A program made the translations under genes and the position numbers. From Verticillium longisporum (taxonomy: Eukaryota; Ascomycota; Sordariomycetes; Glomerellales; Plectosphaerellaceae), in NCBI GenBank assembly GCA_019188255.1, contig JAETXT010000002.1, positions 4,030,001 through 4,094,000 of the forward strand: a stretch of 64,000 nt of DNA, read 5' to 3'. A model generated the notes under the pieces. It was not told the origin of the DNA. It saw only the letters and a list, made by a program, of their open reading frames with translations, and searched no databases. This document shows, piece by piece, positions 37,951 through 48,219 of the stretch; position 1 is the first letter of the stretch, and every line of letters starts with the position of its first letter.

Positions 37951-39102
37951 GGCAACCGATCGAATATGAAACAGACAACAGCAGAAAAGGGCGGAGGAGT
38001 AAATGTATAGTTCACTGCCATCTTGTGAGCAGTGGGATTGAGTGACTTAGAATCGAAACCTTTGTAGCAGTTTCCCTGTTAAGCCTGGCTGAGTGACGAC
38101 TTGGATGCTGGAAGTTTCGCTAGATAAACCCAGGTTCAGAGTGGCAGCCCGCCATTACGAGACGCTTCCTGAGTTGTGTCCCGTCCGGACATCTCACCAT
38201 TTCATAGGTACCTAAACCGATGGTCATACTATTTGATGCGTATCCCTGGAGACCTTCAGCGGGCTATTCCGGGATGATTCTCCACTCAGGTGTTAGCGAC
38301 GGCTTGTATTCAAGAGATCTACATGCGATGAAACGAGGTGATTCGGATTACCTAGTCTTTTGAATTCAATCGGGATTCCGAAATTTGAGATATCCAATTG
38401 GTTCGGACCCGCCAGGCCCGGAAGGAGCCCGGAAGCACTCCGAGAAGCGACGCCCACTGCCCATGGTGCTTAAGATTACCATTTTCATCCAGAATAAGCT
38501 TGCATTCGTCAAGTAGAGGGCCTGCTCTTTAATCTCATGATCTTGCTTCGTGCTGGGGTGACCTGCCCTCTTAGTTTGAAAGAGCCTTTACGTGATGCAC
38601 CTCGTAACATTGATGTCTGCTCAAGTAGTGTCAAGAAAGAGATGATACGAAGGCCAAACCTAGTCAGGAGACGTGTGTCTGCTGCCGCGTTTTGCTCTGA
38701 AATGAACAACAATGTCGCAAATAATATCTTTCGCAGGCGCCAGACCTCTGGGATCCTCAACGCCACCAACCTCTTGTTCACACAAATCGGGTGCAGTGAA
38801 AGTGACGCCGTGGCACTCGCTCGAGTGTATAGGCTCGACCCAAGTAGGCATTCATAACCACGGCTTAGCGCTATCCCCCACACCCAGTGGGCTAGTCTCA
38901 AAAGTCTGGGGTCATTTAGCGGGGATAGGCGGTGGACGACCACGCGAAGGGAAGCCCTCAATAACAGACGAAACTTTCTTAAATGATACGATTGCCGAAG
39001 CGTTGAACTAGAAGATGTCTTGATGACCCTCCCAAATTCGAGAGTGGACGCTACCACCCACAATCTTGACCAGGACGACGTGAACGAGCCACGTCGCCTT
39101 CT
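37951..39102. other. spacer between two transporter genes
   Basis: 1.15 kb with no recognisable gene. It holds the terminator of the DAL5-type gene and the promoter of the sugar transporter. Confidence 0.5.
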
Positions 39103-40670
39103 ATGATGGGTTCCAAATCAGAACAGGTCTTTCAGCACCACGACAGGGACCATCCGGACAGTCGCAATGACACCGTCCTTGCAGCGACCGCTGCTCTTCC
39201 GCCTGGCCACGCTCATGAAAAGCTGACCTGGACTGATCTATGGGCGAACAAGCGTGTTCTGAGCTTTTGTGGGTGGTCTTTCTTGACCCTGGCGATGCAT
39301 GGACCTTGTGGAAGAAGCTAATAAAGTGCCTAGGCATACTCATCTACCTGCTCCCGATCAATTTTGGTTATGAAGTCGCAACGATTGGAAAGCTTCTCGC
39401 CGTTGTGCCGTTCGCCGAGCACTTTGGACATGAGGTCACTGGCATTTACATCATCTCCGCCCAAAATCAACAAATCCTCAATGCTGCCGGCACCATCGGC
39501 CTCTTCGTCTCTGCATTTTTTTACCGGCATCATCAGTGACTACATCGGCCGCAAGCGGACCATCATCATCGCGTGTGTAGTTTGCTCCGGTGGAGTTATC
39601 CTCCAATATTTCAGCACGTCCATCATGATGCTCTTTGGGGGCAAGGTCGTCGCAACGCTCGGCTTCGGTCTCGGCCACTCGCTGGGACCCGTGTTTGTCG
39701 CTGAACTGGCCCCCGTCAAGATGCGCGGTGTCTGCTTGGCGCTCGTGGTATGAACATTTTCCTCCATCGCCATGAGAGAGCAAGACCCTCTGACAGAGTC
39801 GTGCAGAACACCATGATCGTTATCGGCCAATGGCTCAATTCTGTCGCCGTGCTTGGCAGCAAGCACTACAACAATGACATGGCGTGGCGCATCCCGCTCA
39901 TCACACAGATCGTTCCGCCTGCGCTCCTGCTGATTGCGCTCCCCATCATTCCAGAGTCACCCACTTGGCTCATCATCCACGGCCGCCCAGATGAGGCTGT
40001 CAAGTCTCTCCGCCGCTTCAATGGCCCCTCGTTCGATGTCGACGCTGCCATGGCCGTCGCCACCATCGCAATGGAGAAGGAGAAGGCCGCTAAGAAAGAG
40101 CAAGAGCGAAGCAGCTGGATCGAGTGCTTCCGTGGCACCAACGGCCGCCGAACCCTCATCATTGTCATGGTCTATCTTTCCCAGCAGACAATCGGTGTCA
40201 ACTTCATCAGCGGCTATCTCACATACTACTTCCGGCTCGCTGGTGTGAACGATCCCCTGGCGATCGGACAGGCTGCCTACGCCATCCAGCTCTTCGGGAA
40301 CATGTGTTCCTGGCCACTTGTCGACCGCCTTGGCCGCCGCCCGATGATCGTCGGCGGTGTCTTCATCATGACCGCCCTTCTTCTCGTCATTGGCGGCATC
40401 AGCACAATCGGTTCCCAGGCTGCCCTTAGCGCAACCGTCGCGTTCATGTGCATCTGGGGCTTGCTTTACCATGCCACTCTTGGAGCTGTAGCCTACACGG
40501 TTGGCGGCGAAACGTCCAGCGTCCAGCTGCGTCACAAGACCTACAGCATCAACATCATGTGTTCGACTGCCGCGTCCTGCGTCGTCTTCCAGGTCATGCC
40601 CTACCTGCTGAATACTGATCAAGCCAACCTTGGCGGGAAGATCTGCTTCATTTTCTTTGGCCTGTCGTTG

Positions 40671-40678
40671 CCCATGTG
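40671..40678 (+). repeat. target-site duplication of the hAT element, left copy
   Basis: CCCATGTG, encoding the end of SLPM/C in the transporter. The right copy at 45640-45647 reads CCTATATG. Confidence 0.75.
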
Positions 40679-41550
40679 CAGTGCTGCACCCCGACCAAAT
40701 AAGTCAAATATAGGTATCGGATTTAGTTATTTAGTCCGCCGAATTCGATGGATTTAGTTATTTAGTCCTATTTATAAATATCTAACTTATTTAGTTAATA
40801 ATAAAGCTATTATAATAGTTATTAGCCTACCTAAGACCTAGATTCTATAATATTAAGACGATTCGCTATTATCGAGCCCTAATATAACCCTCCTAGCTAA
40901 ATTACTCCTCGACGAAGCTAATTATTAAAATACTAAAGCTCTTCTAGTATATCTAAAGCTATTCCTAACCTCTACGATATTAGAGTTAGCTTCGAGAGGC
41001 TAAATGCCCTCTTATAGTCTATTAATATTATAAATATCGCTAAGATATTAAGGGCGAACTTATTAATAGTAGGATATACCTCTTAGCGGCTTAATTATTA
41101 AGTAATAGGGTCCTTAATAATAGAGTCCTATAAGAGATTAAGGCTAAGATATTTATTAAGCTTAGAGTTAAATACTAGAACTCTCTAATGCTTACTCTAT
41201 ACCTAGTCGTTAAAGCTTATCGGGGGCGCTATAGGCTAAAAGTCCTATAGCTATTTAAAGCCGCTTTAGCTATAATCTCTTTAAAGATTCGAGGAGGATA
41301 TAAAAGGAAAGTAATATTAGCGCTCCTATTATTAATAGAGGCCCTACTATATATAATAAAGCTATATAAGCTATTCTAGGCTTAATTACTATATTTAAAG
41401 CTATTAATATTTAAGGTTAAAATAGAGGATTATAATAGCTATAACGTAATCCACAAGCGAGTGGTTCACCCATGCGAGTGGTTCACTTCACCCCGACCCG
41501 ACAAACATTCCGAGGAAAACCTCAACCCAAACGCCGTAAATCAATTAAAA

Positions 41551-41751
41551 TCACTCCTCCTCGTCTTTTGCAGACGATGAGATAGCTACCTGACAAGTTC
41601 TCGCGTTGTGGCCGGTCTTCCCGCATACGCTACAGCATCGTTTCTTCGGCTGGGACCACGACGCGGGACCCGGGTTCTGCAGCGTTTCCTCTTTTATCTG
41701 GATATCTACTTCCTTCTGAGCAATCTTGTCCTGTCCCTCGCCTACAGCCAT
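41551..41751 (-). CDS. zinc-knuckle ORF2 of Fot/pogo copy 2
   Basis: 66 aa with CCSVCGKTGHNARTC, identical to the copy 1 ORF. It starts inside the transposase's last codons with a 10-base overlap in a different frame. It may be a separate peptide or, after frameshifting or splicing, the C-terminus of the transposase. Confidence 0.6.
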   Translation of the reverse strand: MAVGEGQDKIAQKEVDIQIKEETLQNPGPASWSQPKKRCCSVCGKTGHNARTCQVAISSSAKDEEE

Positions 41752-43205
41752 GCTTCCTCCTTCCCGGAGACGTAGCTTTTGGCCCTCCGGCGTCGGCTTA
41801 GTGTAGCATTTTCCTCTCGAAGGATCATAACCTCTGACTTCAAAAGAGCGATCTGGTGCATAACACCCCGCGTCCCCTTCGCAAGATAGTCAACAGCATC
41901 TAAAATTGACGTTGGGGAGCTTCCCTGGTGGCGTGAGATTCGCCCTTTGATGAAGTCAGTCTGGGAACCTGCCTCGAGCAGGTTAGTGGGCGTCTTAGAG
42001 ACCCAAGAATCACGCTCCCCGTGGGACGTCCCCGGAGGCGTCGTCGTCCTCAACCTCACATCCAGCTTTGACAGGACTGTTTCCGGGTTATGGGGGACAA
42101 GCCCCGCTCCTCGAAAGCCTCCCTGGATGTTTTTTTCTGTCATTGCTTGCTGAAATGCAGCCGAAAACGCCGGGAAGAAGTCCTCTTTGCTGATGTGCGT
42201 TGTACCCGCCCTCATCCTATCCTCGATTTGCCGACCGTATGCTTTCTTTAGTGGGCCAAAACACCCAACATCGAGAGGCTGGAGTAGATGTGACGAATGA
42301 GGAGGCATACAGAGTGTGATGATGTTGTTCTCCTTGCAGTAGAGTTCGAAGTCGACCGAGTGGTGACTTTCGTGGCCATCCAGGATCAGTAGGCGATAAC
42401 CGCCCGAAGTACGGGACTTTGTATGCCTGTCAAAATGCCGAATCCATTCCAGACCAATATCATTCGTCGTCCAGCCGTTTGGAGATGTTGCGATTCTCCA
42501 GTCGCGAGAAATCGCGTCGTCCTGGTACCAGCTCGAGAGGTGGTACTTGCCCGAAACCACGATGAACGGCGGGACGGAGAAACCCAACGCGCCAACGCCC
42601 TGGATCACCGTAACCCATTCCCGGTTGCCTGGCTGCCTCATCTTCACATTGGACCGTCTTTCCGAACTGGTCACGACCATTCCGTTGGCGATAACGCCCA
42701 TCTGGAAGCCGGTCTCGTCAAAGTTGTACATGTCAGCCTCTTGGATGCCGTACTTGGCGATCATGTTATGCACGAGGCGGAACCACGCGTTTATCGCGTC
42801 CGGATCTTCGCATTGGGCCCTCTTGTAGTCGTACTTGCGAAAGAAACGCGTCCGGAGCTCTGGTTGCCGTTTGACGAAGTTTGCGGCCCAGTTCTTCCCG
42901 ACGCGTGGCGCGTCACGGTCGGCAAGCAGGCGATTCGCCATATCTCCGACCTCACCCAACCGGGGAGGGTAAGATCGCGCATCTAGGTCAAGGATATATT
43001 CGACAATAGTTTTCTCTTGTAGTACTGTTAATTTGGCAGAATTGGGCGGGCTTTCGCGTCGGGAGGGTTTGCCCTTCTGGCGTCGGAGGAGCGTCGTTAA
43101 GGGGACGGTGTAGATCCTCGCAGCACTCCGGGCGCTTAGGTTCGGGTCATTGTCCATAGCTTGGATAGCAAGGAATAATTGACCTTCTTTTGAAAGAGTC
43201 TCCAT
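41742..43205 (-). CDS. Fot/pogo DDD transposase, intact
   Basis: 487 aa in one exon. Residues 1-50 form a psq-type helix-turn-helix (LSARSAARIYTVPLTTLLRR) and about 55-125 a CENP-B/Tc5-like second DNA-binding region (GDMANRLLADRDAPRVGKNW). The DDE_1 core (PF03184) carries D163 in NFDETGF, D276 in LLILDGHESH and D312 in HLLQPLDVGCFGPLKKAY, the DDD triad of Fot1/pogo elements. The C-terminus has a likely coiled coil (IALLKSEVMILREENATLSR). It would bind the 46-bp ends and move the element into TA sites. The stop overlaps the start of the zinc-knuckle ORF. Nothing needed for catalysis looks missing. Confidence 0.93.
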   Translation of the reverse strand: METLSKEGQLFLAIQAMDNDPNLSARSAARIYTVPLTTLLRRQKGKPSRRESPPNSAKLTVLQEKTIVEYILDLDARSYPPRLGEVGDMANRLLADRDAPRVGKNWAANFVKRQPELRTRFFRKYDYKRAQCEDPDAINAWFRLVHNMIAKYGIQEADMYNFDETGFQMGVIANGMVVTSSERRSNVKMRQPGNREWVTVIQGVGALGFSVPPFIVVSGKYHLSSWYQDDAISRDWRIATSPNGWTTNDIGLEWIRHFDRHTKSRTSGGYRLLILDGHESHHSVDFELYCKENNIITLCMPPHSSHLLQPLDVGCFGPLKKAYGRQIEDRMRAGTTHISKEDFFPAFSAAFQQAMTEKNIQGGFRGAGLVPHNPETVLSKLDVRLRTTTPPGTSHGERDSWVSKTPTNLLEAGSQTDFIKGRISRHQGSSPTSILDAVDYLAKGTRGVMHQIALLKSEVMILREENATLSRRRRAKSYVSGKEEAWL

Positions 43206-45335
43206 CGCGGGCGGAGGTGGAATCTGTAGAATTCAGGTGTAGGTCGTGGGCCCGGGCGAAGTGAACCACTCGCTTGGGTGAACCACTCGCTTGTGGATTA
43301 CGTTATAGAGAAGGGATTCCTTAAGCTTTATATAATATTAATTTAACTTCTATTATATATTAATAATAAATAAATAGAAATAATAATATAAATCTTTAAT
43401 AAGGGCTTTAAAGTATTATAATATATCTATATATTTATTATAGATATATTCTAGAAATATTTAATTAATTAAAGGCGATATAAATTATTTATTTCGCTAA
43501 TACTATATTTATTTATAAATATTTAAAGAGGCTTACTTTTCCTATTATTAACTATTATTATTCGGATTATTAAAAAACGCCTTCTATTCCTCTATCCTCT
43601 CTAGGATATATTCTATTCTAATAAGAACTTCCTAGAAGGTATTATAGCTCCTATCTTTATTCTATCCTTATATTCGTATTATCTATTAATAAAGGGGCTT
43701 AAAGGTAATATAAAGCTTTATTAAAAGGTATTAATCTTTAAAGAGGAGGTAATCTTTAATAGGAATTTACTTATAAAGGTCGACTTTATATATATTTCTA
43801 ATTAAGAAGCTTTAAATATTACTCTTCTTTTTTAAAGCTTAATTAAATATTAAATATATTAAATTCTATTAAATCTTATTATTTAATAATAATTAAAGCT
43901 CTATTATTATTTATTAATAGAGGAGGAATTCTTAATTTTAAATTTCCTCTATTATAATATATTAGAAGTATTTATTCTATTATAGAGAAGATCTTATTTA
44001 TTTAACGATATTATAAAGCTTTCCTATTAAGCCCTTCTTCTATTAAAGGTATAAGATATTATTAGGATTATTATTATCCTTAAAAGACTAAGATTCTTAT
44101 TTAAACGTTTTATTATCCTTACTATAGAGGAATATATAATTAATAAAATTAAATATATAATTATAATATTATAATTAGTATTTAATAGTATCTTCTTTAT
44201 ATAATTCGGGACGAAGAATATATAAGAGTTTATAAATATAAATATCGTTTATTAAAGTATTATTAGAGATTAGAATATTAATAAGATTAATAATATCCTA
44301 GTTCTTAATAATATTTATAATAATATTAGCTATAAAGGTATCTATATAAGTACTTAGCTATTTATAAAGTATTAGGAGATATTATTATTATTACCCTTAA
44401 TTATTAATATAGTATATAAATATTATAAATATCTTAAAGCGATTTAGAGAAATCTAATAACTATAAAAGAGATAAATATCTATTAAAGAAGCTTAAAATT
44501 CTATTTATATTTACTTCTTCTTCTATATAAAGACTCGATTAAGTCTTATATATAGACTCCTTCGACTCTAGAGGAGGTTATTATATATATTTAGATTTAG
44601 ACTTAATAATAAATAATATAGGAATAAGTTATTAAAAACGTTAAATAGCTAATTTATATTAATAATAAAGCTAAAGGCGAGCTCTTTTAGCCCTTCTATT
44701 CGAGCCCTCGATAGAATAATAAAATATTATAAATAAAGTAGAAGAGAAATATCTAAAGAACTCTAAGAGATATCCTCTATTAAAGATCCCTTAAATATCC
44801 TATATCTCTTCCTTAAATAGAAGCTTAAAGAAGTCGTCGTAGAGGCTTTAAATAATATTAGATCCTATCTCTTATTATAGAGACTATAGATCTAAAAGCT
44901 CTTATTAAAGGTATTCCTTTTATTAAGGAGCTCTATTATAAAGATCCTATAATCCTTAATCTAGCTTATACGGCCTCTAGAGCCCTTCCTTATAATAAGA
45001 GTATCGAGGGTAAAACGGTAGCTATATTAAGTAGCTATAGGGAGGTCGGGATCGGAATAGTTTAATTTAGAGAGCTAAATGCGAATAGAGGTAGGGGGGC
45101 GGGTTCTAAAGATAGTAAAAGATATATTAATAACGATAATAGTATAAGAATAGCCCTAAGGGCGTAAGAGCTATTATAGTAATATTATAAATAGGCTATA
45201 TTAATAGAATTACTATATTAATAGAATTATAACTTTAAGGGAATTACCCTAGATTCTAATACCGTATATATATAAATATAAATATATTAGATAATATAAG
45301 TAGAGTCTTCTTTATAGATATTAATAGAAGCTAGT

Positions 45336-45410
45336 AGCTTAATTAGTTAGGATCTCTAGTACCCTATTAGAGGCTATAGGTTCGAATCCTACTATTAGTA
45401 TTATCGTACT
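45336..45410 (+). other. tRNA-like remnant (A- and B-box-like sequences)
   Basis: TAGCTTAATTAGTTAGGAT resembles a Pol III A box with D-arm, followed by a short hairpin (CTCTA...TAGAG) and GGTTCGAATCC, a perfect B-box/T-loop. The acceptor arms do not pair and the anticodon loop is too long, so it is not a working tRNA. It may be a RIPed tRNA or a tRNA-derived SINE piece within the hAT element. Confidence 0.3.
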
Positions 45411-45915
45411 ATTAATAAGAGACTCCCTCTTATTAATAGTATAACTTTTTAATTAATCGGATAGGCCTTTTTATAGGTCCTAGGGCTTAGAATAGCTATA
45501 TTCTAAGCTTAAATATATATTTAAACGTTTACTAAATATCGAAATATTATAGATTTAGTTATTTAATTATAGGAAATCGGTCTATTTATTTAGCTATTTA
45601 ATAATTTAACTTATTATATTTGATCGGAGTGCATTACTGCCTATATGCGTATTCCTATATCTCTATATGCCTGAGCTAAAGGGACGGAACTATGCTGAGA
45701 TTCAGGACATGTTCAATAATAGGGTGCCCGTGCAGGGTTTCAAGACTTACGTATGCGAGTTTAGCTTTGCCAGGGTAGCTAATGAGAAGAAAAGTCCGCA
45801 AGTCTGAGTAGCGAGGAATCACATGTGGGAGCGTCAGCTATGTCTTGGTTATCTAGCCGCAGTCGCAATTCTGAAGTAGTAGTATCCCCGAATGCAACAT
45901 CAAGTTTAGATGTCA

Positions 45916-46284
45916 TCAGTTGTAAGGTTTCGAACCCAGCTGGTTGATGAAATGTAGGAAGAAAAAAGGGCTCCCTTGCTCCCTCCGCCGTTCCCGGCAA
46001 GGGAAGTTTCTGTAGAAACACCATAATGGTCTCGCGATATTGTTCGGGTTTTGTTTGTGACATCTACAGGATTTCAAATCACAGTCGTCCGGGCCTGGTC
46101 TGAAAGCGGGTGAGGGGGTTGTGTGGAAGAGGCACAGGCTAGTGTTATAGTTACCTTCTAGTCCAAGCATCTCGGTGGGCTGTGGAGCTGGATACCGCGG
46201 GCGGCATTCACACTCGGCAGGGTGAGAAAACAAGTCGCATTCGGTTCTTGCTAGCGCTTTTGAGGAGGTTGCTACCATGATCAC
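45916..46284 (-). CDS. small Cys-rich hypothetical protein
   Basis: Candidate gene starting at 46284 (MIMVATSSKALARTECDLFS). An optional 60-nt intron with donor GTAACT after LGLEG and acceptor CCAG before PDDCDLKSC keeps frame. Regularly spaced cysteines (CDLFSHPAECECR; CDLKSCRCHKQ; LWCFYRNFPC) and the motif IARPLWCFYRNF look like protein rather than chance. No signal peptide is clear. It lies on the opposite strand just past the interrupted transporter. I do not recognise the family and the 3' end of the model is uncertain. Confidence 0.4.
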   Translation of the reverse strand: MIMVATSSKALARTECDLFSHPAECECRPRYPAPQPTEMLGLEGNYNTSLCLFHTTPSPAFRPGPDDCDLKSCRCHKQNPNNIARPLWCFYRNFPCRERRREQGSPFFFLHFINQLGSKPYN

Positions 46285-48219
46285 AGAAGCAACGACATGT
46301 TCTGCTGCATATTATTTTACCATTTCTCTGTTGTTACATTCACAATTCCGACGGAACCAATACGAGAATGAAACAGATAGATGAACTGACTTCCTGGTCC
46401 ATGTCAGCAGTCCTGACGTGTACCATCCAGGCTTCAGGTATCTCTAGTCCAACCAAGAATGGCCGCCAAGCCAAGTATGCGGTCTGATGCCCGCACACGC
46501 TTTGGCCTCCCCGGGCCCTCCGTACTGGACCAGGCCTCCTACAAGCCCCTGCTCATAGGACATGTCCGGACGAAGCGCGTGTGGGGTCACATTTTGACAT
46601 CAGATGGGGTAGATCTTGGTCCCCTGACCCGATTTGGACGGTATCCACCAACATTGGTTGATCAAACCACGGTTTGGGTCGAGCTCAAGCCCATTGACCA
46701 TAATAAGATCTCCTTCTCCGCGGGTCATATTGCAAGTAAATGACTGAGTACACTGAAGCATGCACTGCATATATTTTCGTCTCTACCCGTGTATGAGAAA
46801 GTGATCGATGTTGCGGAGTGTCAGGTTCGGCACATTTGGCACACTTTGATGGGACATCGATAACCCCTAATCTTACACGGATGCTTCCGAGTCGGGTGGA
46901 GTGAGTTATCGGTTCCGTGAAGACGGTATCCCTTGCAGCAAACTCAGTTATGTACAGTACGCATAGTCCTAAGTTCACTAATTCAACCTAAATCCTCGGT
47001 TTCGCTTTTTCGACCCGGCCAATCCTGTCAATGAATTTTGAGCCGATGGGCGCGGCAATCTGCACAAGAGAACCTGGGTAGGCCGGGTATTTTGGTGAAA
47101 GGCTGCTACAACATGGGAACACGCGTTGCGCTAAAGTTTGCTCCTTCAATCAAAGTCGCCTGCAGCATTTGACATCCAAGAATCGGCGTTGATGATGCTA
47201 CTAAGCTTTGGGACAGAGTGACACCAATAAGCGGACTTTACTTTGACGATACGCGATACGACGGGATCAACTCAACTCCGCCTCTTTGAAATCGTGGTGG
47301 AGCGATCATCCCACAACGCCGGATACAACATCTTGAATCCGCAGAGGGTAGACCTATGAGCACTCATGCCTAAATTAAGCTTCTTGTCGAAGCCTTCCTC
47401 CTGACAATGCCGGCATGACCGGGCGGTGCCGAGCCCTCTCAGTCCCAGTATTGTCCGAGTCAAGATGAACATGGTTACGACTCAAGTCCCCCACCTATAG
47501 CTGGCGATGCCATTTCTCTTAAGCACATGCATAACACGATGCATCCACAACCCCACAAGAGTACTGTAAGTCGTGCCCCGGGTGCCGGAGAGCGGGTGTT
47601 GACTGTCTGAGCTTCGCTACGGACCCTGAACGCCAACAGTTCGGGACATCCGCAGAGGACCTTGACCCTGCCTCGTGTCAATGAGGGAGGGGAGGCTGAT
47701 TCCACGTTTGAGCACATGCCAGTCCCAGTCTGAGACCCTTCCAAGCATTCTGAGGCCCACCGTCTTGTTACGCTCATTGTACCTGTCAACCCCTCAGCCC
47801 TGTGAACGTACAGGTAGGGTGAACTCCTACGTTGCCCGTCAAACCAAGCCCGCTGGCGTTCGGACCCTATCGGGACTTGGCGGACCAGGCGCAGCGGCAC
47901 CTCGGTGACCAGGGATGACTCTTAGCATCGGCGGCTGGCAGGTCTACGGACTATGCCGTCCTGTCATGTCTGTTTCTGTTTGTCGTGGTCCACATGTCAC
48001 GACTCGAGGTCTTTGGCAAGACTTCACGATGTCTACCTATAAAGTCCAAGGAGTTCGTCGCTCAGAAGATGCTTCTTTCTTGCGGCAAGCAGCTTTCAGC
48101 AGTCTTCCGTGCTTACTTGATCACTCTTCCTCCGCTCAAGAACACAGTCTTTCGTTTCATAATTGCAGCTCTGCTTGCTACTCCTCTTTTTAATACATCC
48201 CAGTAGCACCATCCCCAAT
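46285..48219. other. spacer and promoter region
   Basis: 1.9 kb with no recognisable gene. CTATAAAG at about 48037-48044, 175 bases before the next start codon, is a plausible TATA element for the secreted-protein gene. Confidence 0.45.

Larger units (their letters stand above)
41444..43303 (-). mobile_element. Fot/pogo-type transposon, copy 2 (inverted, intact)
   Basis: 1,860 bp with the same 46-bp inverted ends as copy 1, flanked by TA (41442-41443, 43304-43305), inserted in the hAT element. It sits in opposite orientation to copy 1, 28.7 kb away. GC content and CpA/TpG are normal, so it has not been RIPed. Both reading frames are open, which makes it a candidate autonomous element. Confidence 0.95.
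40679..45639. mobile_element. hAT-type DNA transposon in the sugar transporter, RIP-degraded
   Basis: The left end reads CAGTGCTGCACCCCGACC and the right end, reverse strand, CAGTAATGCACTCCGATC, followed on both by CAAATA: a terminal inverted repeat of about 23 bp with four mismatches, two of them C/T. The 8 bp before it are CCCATGTG and the 8 bp after it CCTATATG; the two differences are a CpA to TpA and a TpG to TpA, exactly RIP-type changes. CAG-starting ends and an 8-bp duplication are hAT features. Subterminal TTAGTTATTTAG motifs occur at both ends. Without the nested Fot/pogo copy it is about 3.1 kb. No transposase motif is readable. Confidence 0.8.
39103..45807 (+). pseudogene. MFS sugar transporter interrupted by a hAT transposon
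   Basis: Exon 1 39103-39268; intron 39269-39333 (GTGGGT, GCTAAT, CTAG) rejoins VLSFC to ILIYLLPINFGYEV; intron 39748-39806 (GTATGA, CTGAC, CAG) rejoins CLALV to NTMIVIGQWL. Family features are IGRKRTIIIA, FGLGHSLGPVFVAELAP, PESPTWLIIHGRPDEAVKSL (the PESPRWL motif) and DRLGRRPMIVGG. The reading stops at SLPMC (40678), where a hAT element begins. After it, 45640-45807 encodes CVFLYLYMPELKGRNYAEIQ, the family's PETKGR...EI motif, then a tail to the stop at 45807. Both halves rejoin in frame across the 8-bp target site. A T7 run at 39516-39522 (T6 needed for AFFTGIISDYIG) also breaks frame and may be a sequencing error. With the element in place the last membrane helix and tail are lost, so the transporter is probably dead. 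Confidence 0.9.

Noticed and set aside
42423..42986. 187-aa open frame antisense to the Fot/pogo transposase (also 11244-11807 in copy 1)
   Set aside because: It exists in both copies only because they are identical; it overlaps the catalytic core and has no recognisable domain.
40680..45632. AGTGC on both sides as a 5-bp target duplication for the second island
   Set aside because: Taking AGTGC as part of the inverted ends (CAGTG...) gives a 23-bp terminal repeat and an 8-bp duplication differing only by RIP changes, and it restores the transporter reading better.
48163..48219. Upstream in-frame ATG of the secreted-protein gene
   Set aside because: Would place 19 extra residues before a clean signal peptide; the ATG at 48220 is the better start.
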